NCBI GenBank assembly: GCA_002409455.1
Contig: DHNI01000157.1
Span: 1 to 16,314, forward strand
Length of the DNA: 16,314 bases
Direction: 5' to 3'
Source of the DNA: Firmicutes bacterium UBA5420
GTDB lineage: Bacteria; Bacillota; Limnochordia; Darwinibacteriales; Darwinibacteriaceae
A program made the translations under genes and the position numbers. Numbering within the stretch: position 1 is the first letter of the stretch; each line of letters opens with the position of its first letter. The notes beneath the pieces are model-generated. The model did no database searches and was not told where the DNA came from. It saw only the letters and a program-made list of their open reading frames with translations. Below are positions 1 to 8,317 of the stretch, piece by piece.

Positions 1-495
1 CCTGAAGCGTACTTAATTCGTCATGCATTTAAACGTCACTCCCATAGAGTTGAGTTCTGTTTAATTATCCAAGATGGCGAAGGGTTTGAAAGCTTGGCCA
101 GACGAACCATGGAGACGATTCGTATCATGCAGGCTAAGGAGTCTTCTACCGGCAGGCTTCTAAAGGGAAACAAGGGTAAGTCGCCTGTGACGCGGGCAGT
201 GTTTACGCCCATCGATGAGACGGCCAGACTTGAGGGTGAACAAGGTATTGCGCTTTTAGAGGACATTGATTTAATGGTCACGGTAGAACTAGGACAGACG
301 ACGTTAACGCTAGAGGAGATCTTAGAGCTACAGCCCCAATCGGTCATTAGCTTAGAACGCCACGCCGGTGAGCCCGTAGACGTCTATGTCAATGATACGA
401 GGTCTGCCAAGGCCGAAGTGGTTGTTTTGGAGGAACACTTTGGTGTGAGAATCCTTGAGATAGTGCCTAAATCACAGCGGATTCAGGGAGCGTAG
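1..495 (+). CDS. fliN: Flagellar motor switch protein FliN/FliY (5' end outside window)
   Basis: The reading frame is open from base 1, so the gene starts upstream of the window; a TTG at 94 is internal. The last ~85 residues form a SpoA (FliN C-terminal) domain: LEDIDLMVTVELG, then an EIL helix, then AGEPVDVYVN and a final FGVRILEI strand. FliN-type proteins form the lower C-ring of the flagellar switch, which binds CheY-P and docks export cargo. The ~80 residues before this domain (ending in strand RVEFCLIIQD, a helix and a polar linker) look like the tail of a CheC/FliM-like domain, which would make the protein FliY-like, as in B. subtilis. FliN versus FliY cannot be settled without the missing N-terminus. 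The stop lies 7 bases before fliO, and no cheY gene intervenes. Family assignment is firm. Confidence 0.88.
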   Translation, partial: PEAYLIRHAFKRHSHRVEFCLIIQDGEGFESLARRTMETIRIMQAKESSTGRLLKGNKGKSPVTRAVFTPIDETARLEGEQGIALLEDIDLMVTVELGQTTLTLEEILELQPQSVISLERHAGEPVDVYVNDTRSAKAEVVVLEEHFGVRILEIVPKSQRIQGA

Positions 496-502
496 ATAGA
501 CC

Positions 503-778
503 ATGGATAGCAGTATGATTTGGGGACTGGTACGCATGGTTTTGGCTTTGGTAATCATTGTTCCTGGTGCTTTCTTTGTCACTCGTTGGTATGGAACAAA
601 ACACACCGTGGGACAGGATCTGCGCATCAAAGAAGCTCTTTCTTTAGGTTCTAGCCGTGCGCTATATGTGGTTGAGTGGGAAGACAAACGCTATTTGCTC
701 GGCGTAACCAATCAGACCATTACTTTGCTGGATCAAGAGTGCGGTTCAGTGTGTGATAATGAGGAGGTCCTGGAGTAA
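503..778 (+). CDS. fliO: Flagellar biosynthetic protein FliO
   Basis: This 91-residue protein has one N-terminal membrane segment (about residues 7-27) followed by a small cytoplasmic domain with the FliO pattern SLGSSRALYVVEW...YLLGVT...ITLL. FliO helps assemble the FliP-FliQ-FliR core of the flagellar export gate in the cytoplasmic membrane. The ATG at 503 follows an AGGGAG ribosome binding site at about 485-490. The TAA stop shares one base with the fliP ATG (TAATG at 776-780), suggesting translational coupling. At 91 residues it is a short member of a size-variable family. Its position immediately before fliP supports the call as strongly as the sequence does. Confidence 0.9.
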   Translation: MDSSMIWGLVRMVLALVIIVPGAFFVTRWYGTKHTVGQDLRIKEALSLGSSRALYVVEWEDKRYLLGVTNQTITLLDQECGSVCDNEEVLE

Positions 779-1476
779 TGGGCTTTTTGCAGACAAATAT
801 ACCATTTCCCAGCATTGATATTGGCCTTGGAATTGCAGAAAACCCTGGGGATGTCGCGGTTAGCCTGCAAGTGCTATTATTGTTGACAATTTTGAGTTTG
901 GCCCCTGCGATTTTGACCCTCATGACCTCGTTCACCCGAACTGTTATTGTCCTTTCTTTGATTCGTAACGCTTTAGGAACCAACCAGGTGCCGCCTAACC
1001 AAGTCTTGGTTGGGCTTGCCCTGTTCTTGACGGCCTTTATTATGGCACCATCCTTTGGAGCGGTGTATACGGATGCCATGGTTCCCTACTTTGCAGGCGA
1101 GTTAGCTTTGGAAGAAGCGTGGCAGATCGGAGTAGAGCCCCTTCGGGAGTTTATGCTTCGCAATACTCGCGAAAAGGACTTAGAAATGTTCGTAGCCATG
1201 CGAGGAGAAGAAAGGCCTCAGACTCCAGATGATATAAGTACACTAACACTCATCCCAGCTTTCGTCATCTCTGAGCTGAAGACAGCTTTTCAACTGGGGT
1301 TTGTGATCTTTGTACCGTTTTTGGTGATCGATATGGTCGTGGCCTCCACATTGATGGGAATGGGTATGATGATGCTTCCACCTGTCATGATCTCGTTGCC
1401 CTTTAAAATCCTGCTGTTTATCCTTGTTGATGGTTGGCACCTTATTGTGCGTTCGCTCTTGATGAGCTTTTCGTGA
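778..1476 (+). CDS. fliP: Flagellar export apparatus protein FliP
   Basis: FliP is a core subunit of the type III export gate (FliP5-FliQ4-FliR1) that passes unfolded flagellar substrates across the inner membrane. The 232-residue product has the family signature LAPAILTLMTSFTRTVIVLS in the first membrane region (about residues 41-60), then NQVPPNQVLVGLALFLTAFIM. The C-terminal half holds the second conserved hydrophobic block, from AFVISELKTAFQLGF to the MGMGMMMLPPVMISLPFKI motif. The ATG at 778 has GAGGAGG at about 761-767 and overlaps the fliO stop by one base. The ~28 residues before the first membrane segment do not look like a cleavable signal peptide, unlike E. coli FliP. It is followed by fliQ after 13 bases. 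Confidence 0.97.
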   Translation: MGFLQTNIPFPSIDIGLGIAENPGDVAVSLQVLLLLTILSLAPAILTLMTSFTRTVIVLSLIRNALGTNQVPPNQVLVGLALFLTAFIMAPSFGAVYTDAMVPYFAGELALEEAWQIGVEPLREFMLRNTREKDLEMFVAMRGEERPQTPDDISTLTLIPAFVISELKTAFQLGFVIFVPFLVIDMVVASTLMGMGMMMLPPVMISLPFKILLFILVDGWHLIVRSLLMSFS

Positions 1477-1489
1477 GGATGGTGAGTAG

Positions 1490-1759
1490 ATGACGGATGC
1501 AACGGTTGTGAGCTTGGCGAGAGATGCGGTTTTGACAATCCTCTTGGTTGCAGGCCCAGCTTTATTAATCGGCATGCTGGTGGGTCTACTGGTGAGTATC
1601 TTTCAAGCTACCACACAGATCCAAGAGCAGACCCTAACTTTTATTCCGAAGATTGTTGCCGTATTGGTTTCCATCGTGATTTTTGGGCCGTGGATGATTC
1701 GGCAGCTCGTTGATTTTGCGGATCGCTTACTGTCCAATTTACCATCGTATATCATGTAA
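1490..1759 (+). CDS. fliQ: Flagellar export apparatus protein FliQ
   Basis: The 89-residue product is the usual FliQ size, with two hydrophobic helices (about residues 15-40 and 50-75) separated by the conserved stretch FQATTQIQEQTLTFIPK. FliQ packs around FliP-FliR in the export gate at the base of the flagellum. The start is ATG 1490, with GGTGAG at 1481-1486 and GAGG at about 1475-1478 upstream. The TAA stop at 1757-1759 merges into the AAAGGAGG ribosome binding site used by fliR. Position between fliP and fliR is invariant in most flagellated bacteria. Confidence 0.96.
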   Translation: MTDATVVSLARDAVLTILLVAGPALLIGMLVGLLVSIFQATTQIQEQTLTFIPKIVAVLVSIVIFGPWMIRQLVDFADRLLSNLPSYIM

Positions 1760-1777
1760 AGGAGGGGGGCGCTGGTT

Positions 1778-2551
1778 TTGATTTCGGTTCTTGACTTCGT
1801 CCGCTTCTCTTTGGGATTTATCCGTCTAGGTACCTTCATGGCAGTAGTGCCACTTTTTAATATGCGCAATGTACCAATGATGGTCAAATTGGGATTCGCT
1901 GCTCTTTGTTCCTTGGTTGCCCTGCCTCCTTTAGAGGCTAGTTGGAACATTGAATCGTGGGGTGTATTGGCACTTTTAGCCTTTCATGAGGTGATCATCG
2001 GGCTTGCCCTGGCCTTTGTTGTTATTTTGGTCTTTTCTATTGTAAATTTTGCAGGCCACTATGTAGACACTCCTATCGGATTTGGCATGGCTTCTGTTTT
2101 TGACCCCGCGATAGGAGGACAGGTTCCTGTCTTTTCGCAGTTTTATTATATTATGGCTGTACTGATTTTCTTAGGGGTCGATGCGCATCTATGGTTGATT
2201 CAAGCCGTACAGTATTCCTTCAAGGCGATTCCATTTGGCACTTTGATCCAACTCGAACCTGCTTTTTGGCTTGTAATGGACTTAATAAAGCAGGTTTTTG
2301 TTATTGGTATCCAAATTGCTCTACCTATTACTGCCACCATTTTGCTGACCGATATTGGCCTAGGCATCGTGATTCGAGCGGTTCCCCAGATCAACGTTTT
2401 TGTTTTAGGCTTTCCCATTAAGATTCTGGTAGGACTGATTGTTGTGTATGTTGGTTTGCCTACCTTCGTTTATATCGCCAGCCAGCTCTTTGCAGTTGAT
2501 GGGTTACTTTTTGGATATGTCCAAGGTATGCTGGCTCTAGGAGGGAGCTAA
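1778..2551 (+). CDS. fliR: Flagellar export apparatus protein FliR
   Basis: FliR completes the FliPQR export gate. The 257-residue product is an integral membrane protein with about six hydrophobic segments. It has the FliR N-terminal pattern (FVRFSLGFIRLGTFMAVVPLF), a DTPIGFGMASVFDP segment near the middle, and a C-terminal LGFPIKILVGLIVVY stretch. The start is TTG at 1778, chosen because it lies 12 bases after a strong AAAGGAGG (1758-1765) and gives the expected N-terminus; no ATG or GTG fits. The stop TAA (2549-2551) is directly followed by the flhB GTG. A fliR-flhB fusion occurs in some clostridia, but here the two genes are separated by an in-frame stop. Confidence 0.96.
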   Translation: MISVLDFVRFSLGFIRLGTFMAVVPLFNMRNVPMMVKLGFAALCSLVALPPLEASWNIESWGVLALLAFHEVIIGLALAFVVILVFSIVNFAGHYVDTPIGFGMASVFDPAIGGQVPVFSQFYYIMAVLIFLGVDAHLWLIQAVQYSFKAIPFGTLIQLEPAFWLVMDLIKQVFVIGIQIALPITATILLTDIGLGIVIRAVPQINVFVLGFPIKILVGLIVVYVGLPTFVYIASQLFAVDGLLFGYVQGMLALGGS

Positions 2552-3637
2552 GTGGCAAAGTATCCTATGAGCTTGCAGCTTTTTGCAGGCGAAAAGACAG
2601 AACCCGCGACTCCTAGGCGCCGCGAAGAGGCACGCAAGAAAGGGCAAGTGGCGAAAAGCGGAGAGGTTGGCACTGCCTTTATGGTGTTGGCAGCGTTTTT
2701 CTTCTTGAATGCCCTCGGTCCCTACATGGGTCGACAACTTAAGGAAATGGTTCAATACTATCTAGAGAACATGGCTTCTTGGAATGGAGATAGTTTAGGG
2801 TTTCAACAGATGTTTCTCGTCGGCCTTGGCAAGCTGGGCTTGATTGTCGGGCCTGTCTTGCTAGGATTTCTTGTCATTGGAGCTCTTAGCCAAGTGATGC
2901 AAGTCGGCTTTCATGCTTCGGGAGAAGCCCTAACCCCTAAGTTTTCTCGCATTAATCCAGTTGAGGGGTTTAAACGGATTTTTTCCAGGCGTGCTCTTGT
3001 AGAGTTTGTCAAATCTCTAGCGAAAGTTGCCTTGGTTGGGTATTTGGTCTATAGGCAGGTTCGCCATAATCTAGAATGGTTACCCCAAATCAGCCTTTTC
3101 AATTTGGGAGATGGTATTTCCCTAATTACAAATAGTATCTACCGTATGGGACTTCAAGTGGGTTTGTTCTTGTTGGTTATAGCTGCCGCCGATTATTGGT
3201 GGCAGAGGCGGGAGTTTGAAGATAGCATTAAAATGTCCAAGGAAGAAATCAAAGAAGAATACAAACAGATGGAAGGGGATCCTCTTGTTCGCTCGAAGAT
3301 CCGCCAGCGACAGCGGCAAATGGCTTCCCAGCGCATGATGCAGGCTATCCCCACAGCAGATGTTATCATCACAAACCCGACCCACTATGCGATTGCAGTA
3401 CGTTATACGCCAGGCGAAATGGGTGCCCCCCAAGTGGTGGCTAAGGGGATGGGCTTGATTGCCCAGCGAATCAAGGAAGAAGGCAAAAAGCACGATATTG
3501 CGACTGTGGAAAATCCCGCCTTGGCCCAAGCACTCTACAAGACCACGGAGATTGGGCAGGAAATACCGGCCGATCTTTATCCTGCAGTGGCAGAAGTGTT
3601 GGCCTTTGTGTATCGTCTCAGGCGCAAGACAATATAG
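2552..3637 (+). CDS. flhB: Flagellar export switch protein FlhB
   Basis: FlhB switches the export apparatus from rod/hook to filament substrates after autocleavage of its cytoplasmic domain. The 361-residue product has a typical N-terminus (residues 9-35, LQLFAGEKTEPATPRRREEA), four membrane segments, a charged linker (about 225-260) and the self-cleaving NPTH motif at residues 275-278. After it come the usual HYAIAVRY and AKG.G..AQRIKE segments. All autocleavage residues are intact. The GTG start abuts the fliR stop, with AGGAGG at 2539-2544 and 7 bases spacing. Length matches the B. subtilis protein closely. Confidence 0.97.
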   Translation: MAKYPMSLQLFAGEKTEPATPRRREEARKKGQVAKSGEVGTAFMVLAAFFFLNALGPYMGRQLKEMVQYYLENMASWNGDSLGFQQMFLVGLGKLGLIVGPVLLGFLVIGALSQVMQVGFHASGEALTPKFSRINPVEGFKRIFSRRALVEFVKSLAKVALVGYLVYRQVRHNLEWLPQISLFNLGDGISLITNSIYRMGLQVGLFLLVIAAADYWWQRREFEDSIKMSKEEIKEEYKQMEGDPLVRSKIRQRQRQMASQRMMQAIPTADVIITNPTHYAIAVRYTPGEMGAPQVVAKGMGLIAQRIKEEGKKHDIATVENPALAQALYKTTEIGQEIPADLYPAVAEVLAFVYRLRRKTI

Positions 3638-3660
3638 TTTGACGGAAAGGATGATGGCAA

Positions 3661-5733
3661 TTGGCTAAGACATCGACTTGGATGATGCGGAATATCGGGC
3701 GAGTGAGTGACGTGTCTGTTATGCTCGCGGTCGTTTTAATTGTCGTCATGATGGTTTTGCCTCTGCCGCCCGCGTTTTTGGATCTATTACTGGCTGTAAA
3801 TATCAGCCTGTCTCTTCTGATTGTTTTGATCACGATGAATATTAGGCAGCCCCTGGAGATCTCTGTCTTTCCTTCGTTGCTCTTGATTACAACTTTGTTT
3901 AGACTAGCGCTAAACGTTTCGTCAACAAGGTTGATCTTACTTACCGGTAACCCCGGTCAGATCATTATCGCTTTTGGTGACTTTGTTGTCGGTGGTAATT
4001 ATGTCGTCGGGTTTGTCATTTTCTTGATCTTGGTTGTTGTAAACTTCATGGTGATCACCAAGGGAGCGGAACGAGTTTCGGAAGTGGCCGCCCGCTTTAC
4101 GCTCGATGCTCTGCCTGGTAAACAGATGAGTATTGATGCCGATCTTAATTCAGGGTTGATTACCGAAAGTGAGGCCCGCCAGAGGCGCAGTCAGATCTCC
4201 AGGGAAGCGGATTTTTACGGTTCGATGGATGGCGCGACCAAATTCGTTAAAGGTGATGCCATTGCCGGAATTATCATTACAATCATTAACCTCTTGGGTG
4301 GTTTTGCGGTTGGAATGTTCCAAAGGGGCATGGATTTTTCTGCCGCTTTAAATCAGTACACACTTTTGACTGTAGGAGATGGCTTGGTTTCGCAAATTCC
4401 AGCCCTCCTAATCTCCACTGCTACAGGTATCATTGTCACACGGGGAGCTTCGGAGAATAATCTCGGTGCCGATGTGACCAGTCAACTGTTTTCGCAATAT
4501 CGAGTTCTCGCTGCTTCAGCTGGTGTCATTGCCGTTTTTGGATTTATCGGTGGTTTACCCAAATTTCCCTTCTTCGTCATAGCTGCCATGTTAGGAGGGC
4601 TGGCCTATGGACTCTTCAAGACTGCCAAGGGCGGGGAGTTAGAAGAAGATGTAGCGCTAGAACAGCAGCAACTCGAAGAAGCCCGGCGTCCAGAGGCTCT
4701 CATTTCCTTGCTTCAGGTTGATCAAATCGAGTTGGAGATTGGTTATAGTCTGATTCCCCTAGTCGATGAGGGGCAAGGGGGCGACATGTTAGATCGCATC
4801 AGCATGATCAGACGCCAATGCGCCATAGAACTTGGGCTATTAGTTCCCGTGATCCGCATTCGCGATAACCTCCAGCTTAATCCCGATGAGTATGTGGTTA
4901 AGATTAAAGGAATCCAAGTAGGGCGTGGAGAATTGATGATCAACCATTATCTAGCGATGGATGCAGGTGGAATCACCGATACAGTCCCCGGAATCTCTAC
5001 CATCGAACCGGCTTTTGGCCTCAGTGCTTTGTGGGTTGACGCGCAGGTACGAGAAAAGGCAGAATACGCGGGTTACACTGTTGTAGATCCCCCTGCTGTA
5101 TTGGCAACGCACTTAACGGAGATTATTCGGGAGCATTCCCACGAGCTCCTTGGTCGCCAAGAAGTTAAGACCTTGCTTGATGGTGCCCGCGAAGAGTATC
5201 CTGCCGTTGTGGATGAACTGGTGCCTGATCTGCTAACCATTGGCGAAGTTCAGAAGGTGTTACAAAACCTGCTCCGTGAGGGAGTGCCCATTCGCAACAT
5301 GGTCACGATTCTAGAAACGCTGGCTGATACTGCTTCTATCACAAGGGATCCAGATTACCTCACCGAGTATGTTCGGGAAGCGTTGAAACGGCAAGTTTCC
5401 CAGATGTATTTGGAGAAGGATGAGCTTACTGTGTTAACGTTACATTCTCAGTGGGAAGAAGCGATTGCTGCTGGGATTGAATACACCGATCGCGGCCTGT
5501 CCATCGCTTTAGATCCCAGGGCACTTCAAGATCTTTATCAAGCCCTTGGTCAATCCCTTGAGGAACATGTGCTGCCCTATCCTGTTGTTTTAGTATCTCC
5601 ACAAATCAGGATGGCCTTGAAACGGCTCACAGAACGCGCCATCCCGCGTCTGATTGTTCTGTCGTACAATGAGATTAGCCCAGATATTCAGGTGAATGCA
5701 GTGGGGACGGTGAAGTGGAACGATGAGGGTTAA
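3661..5733 (+). CDS. flhA: Flagellar export apparatus protein FlhA
   Basis: FlhA forms the nonameric ring of the flagellar export gate and receives chaperone-substrate complexes through its cytoplasmic domain. The 690-residue product has a hydrophobic N-terminal half with about eight membrane helices and a soluble C-terminal half from about residue 330. The FHIPEP family signature is complete at residues 138-161 (RVSEVAARFTLDALPGKQM, then SIDAD). The start is TTG 3661 after AAAGGA at about 3645-3650; the nearby ATG at 3651 is out of frame and soon stops. The gene overlaps flhF by 11 bases, consistent with translational coupling. Confidence 0.97.
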   Translation: MAKTSTWMMRNIGRVSDVSVMLAVVLIVVMMVLPLPPAFLDLLLAVNISLSLLIVLITMNIRQPLEISVFPSLLLITTLFRLALNVSSTRLILLTGNPGQIIIAFGDFVVGGNYVVGFVIFLILVVVNFMVITKGAERVSEVAARFTLDALPGKQMSIDADLNSGLITESEARQRRSQISREADFYGSMDGATKFVKGDAIAGIIITIINLLGGFAVGMFQRGMDFSAALNQYTLLTVGDGLVSQIPALLISTATGIIVTRGASENNLGADVTSQLFSQYRVLAASAGVIAVFGFIGGLPKFPFFVIAAMLGGLAYGLFKTAKGGELEEDVALEQQQLEEARRPEALISLLQVDQIELEIGYSLIPLVDEGQGGDMLDRISMIRRQCAIELGLLVPVIRIRDNLQLNPDEYVVKIKGIQVGRGELMINHYLAMDAGGITDTVPGISTIEPAFGLSALWVDAQVREKAEYAGYTVVDPPAVLATHLTEIIREHSHELLGRQEVKTLLDGAREEYPAVVDELVPDLLTIGEVQKVLQNLLREGVPIRNMVTILETLADTASITRDPDYLTEYVREALKRQVSQMYLEKDELTVLTLHSQWEEAIAAGIEYTDRGLSIALDPRALQDLYQALGQSLEEHVLPYPVVLVSPQIRMALKRLTERAIPRLIVLSYNEISPDIQVNAVGTVKWNDEG

Positions 5734-6772
5734 GAAGTTCATAGGAAAAACGATGCAGGAGGCAGTAGCGAGCCTGCGTCTGGAATATGGCAGCGATGCG
5801 GTTATTCTACATACCACCCAAAAACGGCGCTGGTTATGGGGCCGCCTTGGGCCGAAACGCTATGAAGTCTTGGGAGCGATTGATCCAAACTTTAAACGTG
5901 CACAAGCAGACACGAGGCCCCGGGCCCCTGAACACGCAGCGGCGAGTGAAGATAACTACAAGCAAGGGGCATCGCGTTTTGATCCGTCCATGTCGGAGGC
6001 TGTCCAGAGTCTATATGGCAGGCTTGTACGCCGTGACATTCCAAAGGATGTGGCGCAAGGACTCTTAAAAGATACGCTCACACGATTACCCAAGCAAGAT
6101 TGGAATGATGAAGGGAAGATCTGGATCCGTTTGGGCAGTTTGGTTGCGGAACGCGTAGTCACTGTAGATCCTTGGGAGTTTTCCGGGGATCAGCGTATTG
6201 TCGTTCTGATCGGGCCCACCGGCGTAGGCAAGACCACGACGATTGCTAAGATCGCTGCTAATTTCAGCCTTGTCGGAGCGAAAAATGTAGGGCTAATTAC
6301 GGTAGACACCTATCGCATAGCCGCGGTTGAACAATTGAAAACGTATGCAGAGATTATTGGCATTCCTGTGCAAGTGGCGTATAGTCCTCGGGAGCTGAAG
6401 GACAGCATAGCGAGGATGGCGGATCGAGATCTGATCTTAATCGACACGGCAGGGCGAAGTCAAAACAACTACTTACAAATGGGCGAACTGAAGAACTATC
6501 TGGAAGGTATTGATGCAGAAATTCACTTGGTTATTAGTGCAACGACAAAATCCAGTGACGTAGACGAAATTGTCAAAGCGTTTGGACAGGTGTCCATCGA
6601 TCGAGTCATTATTACCAAGCTTGATGAGACAACCACCTATGGGGTCGTTTTACAGACCTGCGAACGCACCAATGCACCTCTTTCGTTTGTCACAACTGGG
6701 CAGGGGGTACCAGAGGATATTGAAGTAGCTACGAACGAGAAAATTGCTCAGCTCATTTTGGGGGACGCGTAA
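5723..6772 (+). CDS. flhF: Flagellar SRP-type GTPase FlhF
   Basis: FlhF is an SRP-family GTPase that controls flagellar placement and number. The 349-residue product begins with the conserved MRVKKFIGKTMQEAV segment and the DAVILHT motif of the B domain, followed by a variable linker and an N domain. The NG GTPase domain has a P-loop GPTGVGKTT at residues 164-172, then DTYRIAAVEQLKTYA, the DTAGRS motif, and TKLDET for guanine recognition. These are intact SRP-GTPase motifs, so an active enzyme is expected. The ATG lies within the last codons of flhA (11-base overlap). The stop is one base before the flhG ATG, so FlhF and FlhG are probably made together. Confidence 0.96.
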   Translation: MRVKKFIGKTMQEAVASLRLEYGSDAVILHTTQKRRWLWGRLGPKRYEVLGAIDPNFKRAQADTRPRAPEHAAASEDNYKQGASRFDPSMSEAVQSLYGRLVRRDIPKDVAQGLLKDTLTRLPKQDWNDEGKIWIRLGSLVAERVVTVDPWEFSGDQRIVVLIGPTGVGKTTTIAKIAANFSLVGAKNVGLITVDTYRIAAVEQLKTYAEIIGIPVQVAYSPRELKDSIARMADRDLILIDTAGRSQNNYLQMGELKNYLEGIDAEIHLVISATTKSSDVDEIVKAFGQVSIDRVIITKLDETTTYGVVLQTCERTNAPLSFVTTGQGVPEDIEVATNEKIAQLILGDA

Positions 6773-6773
6773 C

Positions 6774-7628
6774 ATGAAAGATCAAGCGGAAGGTTTGAGG
6801 AAACTAGTTGCGAAGAAGGAGCGGGCTTCCCGCATCATTGCCGTAACGAGTGGAAAAGGTGGGGTGGGCAAGACAAATATAGCTGTTAATCTAGCCTTAG
6901 CGCTTTGCCAGATGAATCAGCGCGTAGCACTGCTCGATGTCGATTTAGGCTTAGCTAACGCCGACATTGTCTTGGGCATTACCCCAACTGCTAATCTGGG
7001 CCATGTTATCCGTGGTGAGAAGACACTGCGTGAAGTCATTGTGGAAGGTCCGCTTGGGTTGAAAATTCTTTCTGGGGGTTCAGGAGTGGCTGACCTAGCC
7101 AATCTCAATGGTTGGCGCTTGGAGGTCTTTATCAAATCCCTTGAACAGCTCAACCGAGAATTTGATTTTGTCATTCTGGACACCGGAGCTGGAATTCATC
7201 GCAATGTTTTAAGCTTTGTCTTAGCAGCCTCAGAGGTTCTAGTGGTTACAACTCCAGAACCTACAGCAATTACAGACGCCTATGGATTACTCAAGGTGAT
7301 TCACGGGCAGAATCCCCAGGCCAAGGTACGCTTAGTTGTAAATATGGCCAAGAGCCCTAACGAAGCGGAAGCCGTGGCTGATAAGCTGAACTCCGTGCTC
7401 TTAGAGTATGTAAAGTGGGAAGTGGAGTATATCGGTTACATCCTCCAGGAGTCACAGATTGCAAAGGCGGTTAGCGATCAGCAACCAGTATTGTTGGCTT
7501 TCCCATCGGCCATGAGTAGCCGTTCATTGAAGCGAATAGCAGGCGTTTTGGCTGGGGAAAAGGTTCAAATAGCACCACTTGGGATCAAAGGCTTCTTTTC
7601 CAAGGTGTACGACTTTTTAAGCGTGTAG
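6774..7628 (+). CDS. flhG: MinD-like ATPase FlhG (YlxH), partner of FlhF
   Basis: FlhG is a MinD/ParA-family ATPase that regulates flagellar number and stimulates the FlhF GTPase. The ATG at 6774 gives 284 residues. It is preferred over the upstream in-frame TTG at 6744 because the N-terminus then starts with the activator motif DQAEGLR (residues 3-9), characteristic of FlhG. The deviant Walker A motif SGKGGVGKT is at residues 26-34, followed by LLDVDLGLANADI (switch I region) and FVILDTGAG (Walker B/switch II). The hydrophobic end FFSKVYDFLSV resembles the C-terminal amphipathic membrane helix of MinD relatives. The Shine-Dalgarno sequence is weak (GGGGGA at 6760-6765). Confidence 0.95.
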   Translation: MKDQAEGLRKLVAKKERASRIIAVTSGKGGVGKTNIAVNLALALCQMNQRVALLDVDLGLANADIVLGITPTANLGHVIRGEKTLREVIVEGPLGLKILSGGSGVADLANLNGWRLEVFIKSLEQLNREFDFVILDTGAGIHRNVLSFVLAASEVLVVTTPEPTAITDAYGLLKVIHGQNPQAKVRLVVNMAKSPNEAEAVADKLNSVLLEYVKWEVEYIGYILQESQIAKAVSDQQPVLLAFPSAMSSRSLKRIAGVLAGEKVQIAPLGIKGFFSKVYDFLSV

Positions 7629-7644
7629 TGAGTGAGGTACGTAT

Positions 7645-8292
7645 ATGCAGCTACTACCCAACCAATTAGTTGAGTTACATGTTGAAAGTGGCGGGGGGAC
7701 CGAGGTTTATCGCACGAGGGTGGAAGATGCCTATGATGATCTTCTCATCGTAGGTGTACCCATTAGGCAAGGGACGTTTGTACCCCTTCGTTTAGGTACT
7801 CGACTTAATGTGCAATTTAAGATGAAAAGCCATCTCCAAGAAGGCCGATTTACCAATGGGGCGATCATCGAGAAACGTTTTAGGACCAATCTTCCCGTCT
7901 TACAGTTGAGATTGTTGGGAACATGGGAGAAGACCCAAGAACGCAACTTCTTGCGGGTGCCGGTGTCCTTTGATGTCTTGTTTGTGACGCTGGAGGACGG
8001 AGTAGAGTCGCCTCCACAATCGGCACTGATGCTTGATTTAAGCGGAGGTGGATTCTTGGTACGCTCATCCCACCCTTTTGAACTTGGCGATGAGATGCGC
8101 ATCTCCTTCACATTAAGGGAGAATCAGATCACCGCTGAGGCAATTTTAGTTCGCCTAGTTCCTACAGATTCTGGAGTAGATTATGGGTTTGCCTTTCTGG
8201 ATCTTCCAGAACAGATCAGGCAGGTTATTATAAAATTCGTTTTTCAGCGCCAGCTTATCCTCGCTGACCTAGCCCGAAATAATCCGGGGTAA
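7645..8292 (+). CDS. YcgR-like PilZ protein, probable c-di-GMP receptor
   Basis: The 215-residue protein has two parts. The N-terminal half (about 1-95) is a beta-rich YcgR-N/PilZN-like domain; the C-terminal half (about 98-210) is a PilZ domain. The c-di-GMP binding motifs are complete: RxxxR at R100-R104 (RNFLR) and DxSxGG at D131-G136 (DLSGGG). Proteins of this design (YcgR in E. coli, MotI/YpfA in B. subtilis) bind c-di-GMP and slow or disengage the flagellar motor. Here the gene lies inside the motility operon, 16 bases after flhG and 25 before the sigma factor gene, in the position held by cheB-cheA-cheW-cheC-cheD in B. subtilis. Motor braking is inferred from family and context. The ATG at 7645 is well placed. 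Confidence 0.88.
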   Translation: MQLLPNQLVELHVESGGGTEVYRTRVEDAYDDLLIVGVPIRQGTFVPLRLGTRLNVQFKMKSHLQEGRFTNGAIIEKRFRTNLPVLQLRLLGTWEKTQERNFLRVPVSFDVLFVTLEDGVESPPQSALMLDLSGGGFLVRSSHPFELGDEMRISFTLRENQITAEAILVRLVPTDSGVDYGFAFLDLPEQIRQVIIKFVFQRQLILADLARNNPG

Positions 8293-8298
8293 GCAAGT

Positions 8299-8311
8299 AC
8301 CCCGTGGGGGT
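8299..8311 (+). promoter_or_regulatory. Hairpin over the ribosome binding site of the sigma-28 gene
   Basis: The ribosome binding site GGGGGTGA (8306-8313) lies inside a short GC-rich inverted repeat: ACCCC (8299-8303) can pair with GGGGT (8307-8311) around a 3-base loop. A five-pair hairpin on the Shine-Dalgarno could lower initiation on the sigma factor mRNA. This is a sequence-level inference only. Confidence 0.35.
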
Positions 8312-8317
8312 GAAACC

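Noticed and set aside
6744..6773. Upstream TTG start for flhG
   Set aside because: It lies within flhF and would bury the DQAEGLR N-terminal motif; the ATG at 6774 fits the family.
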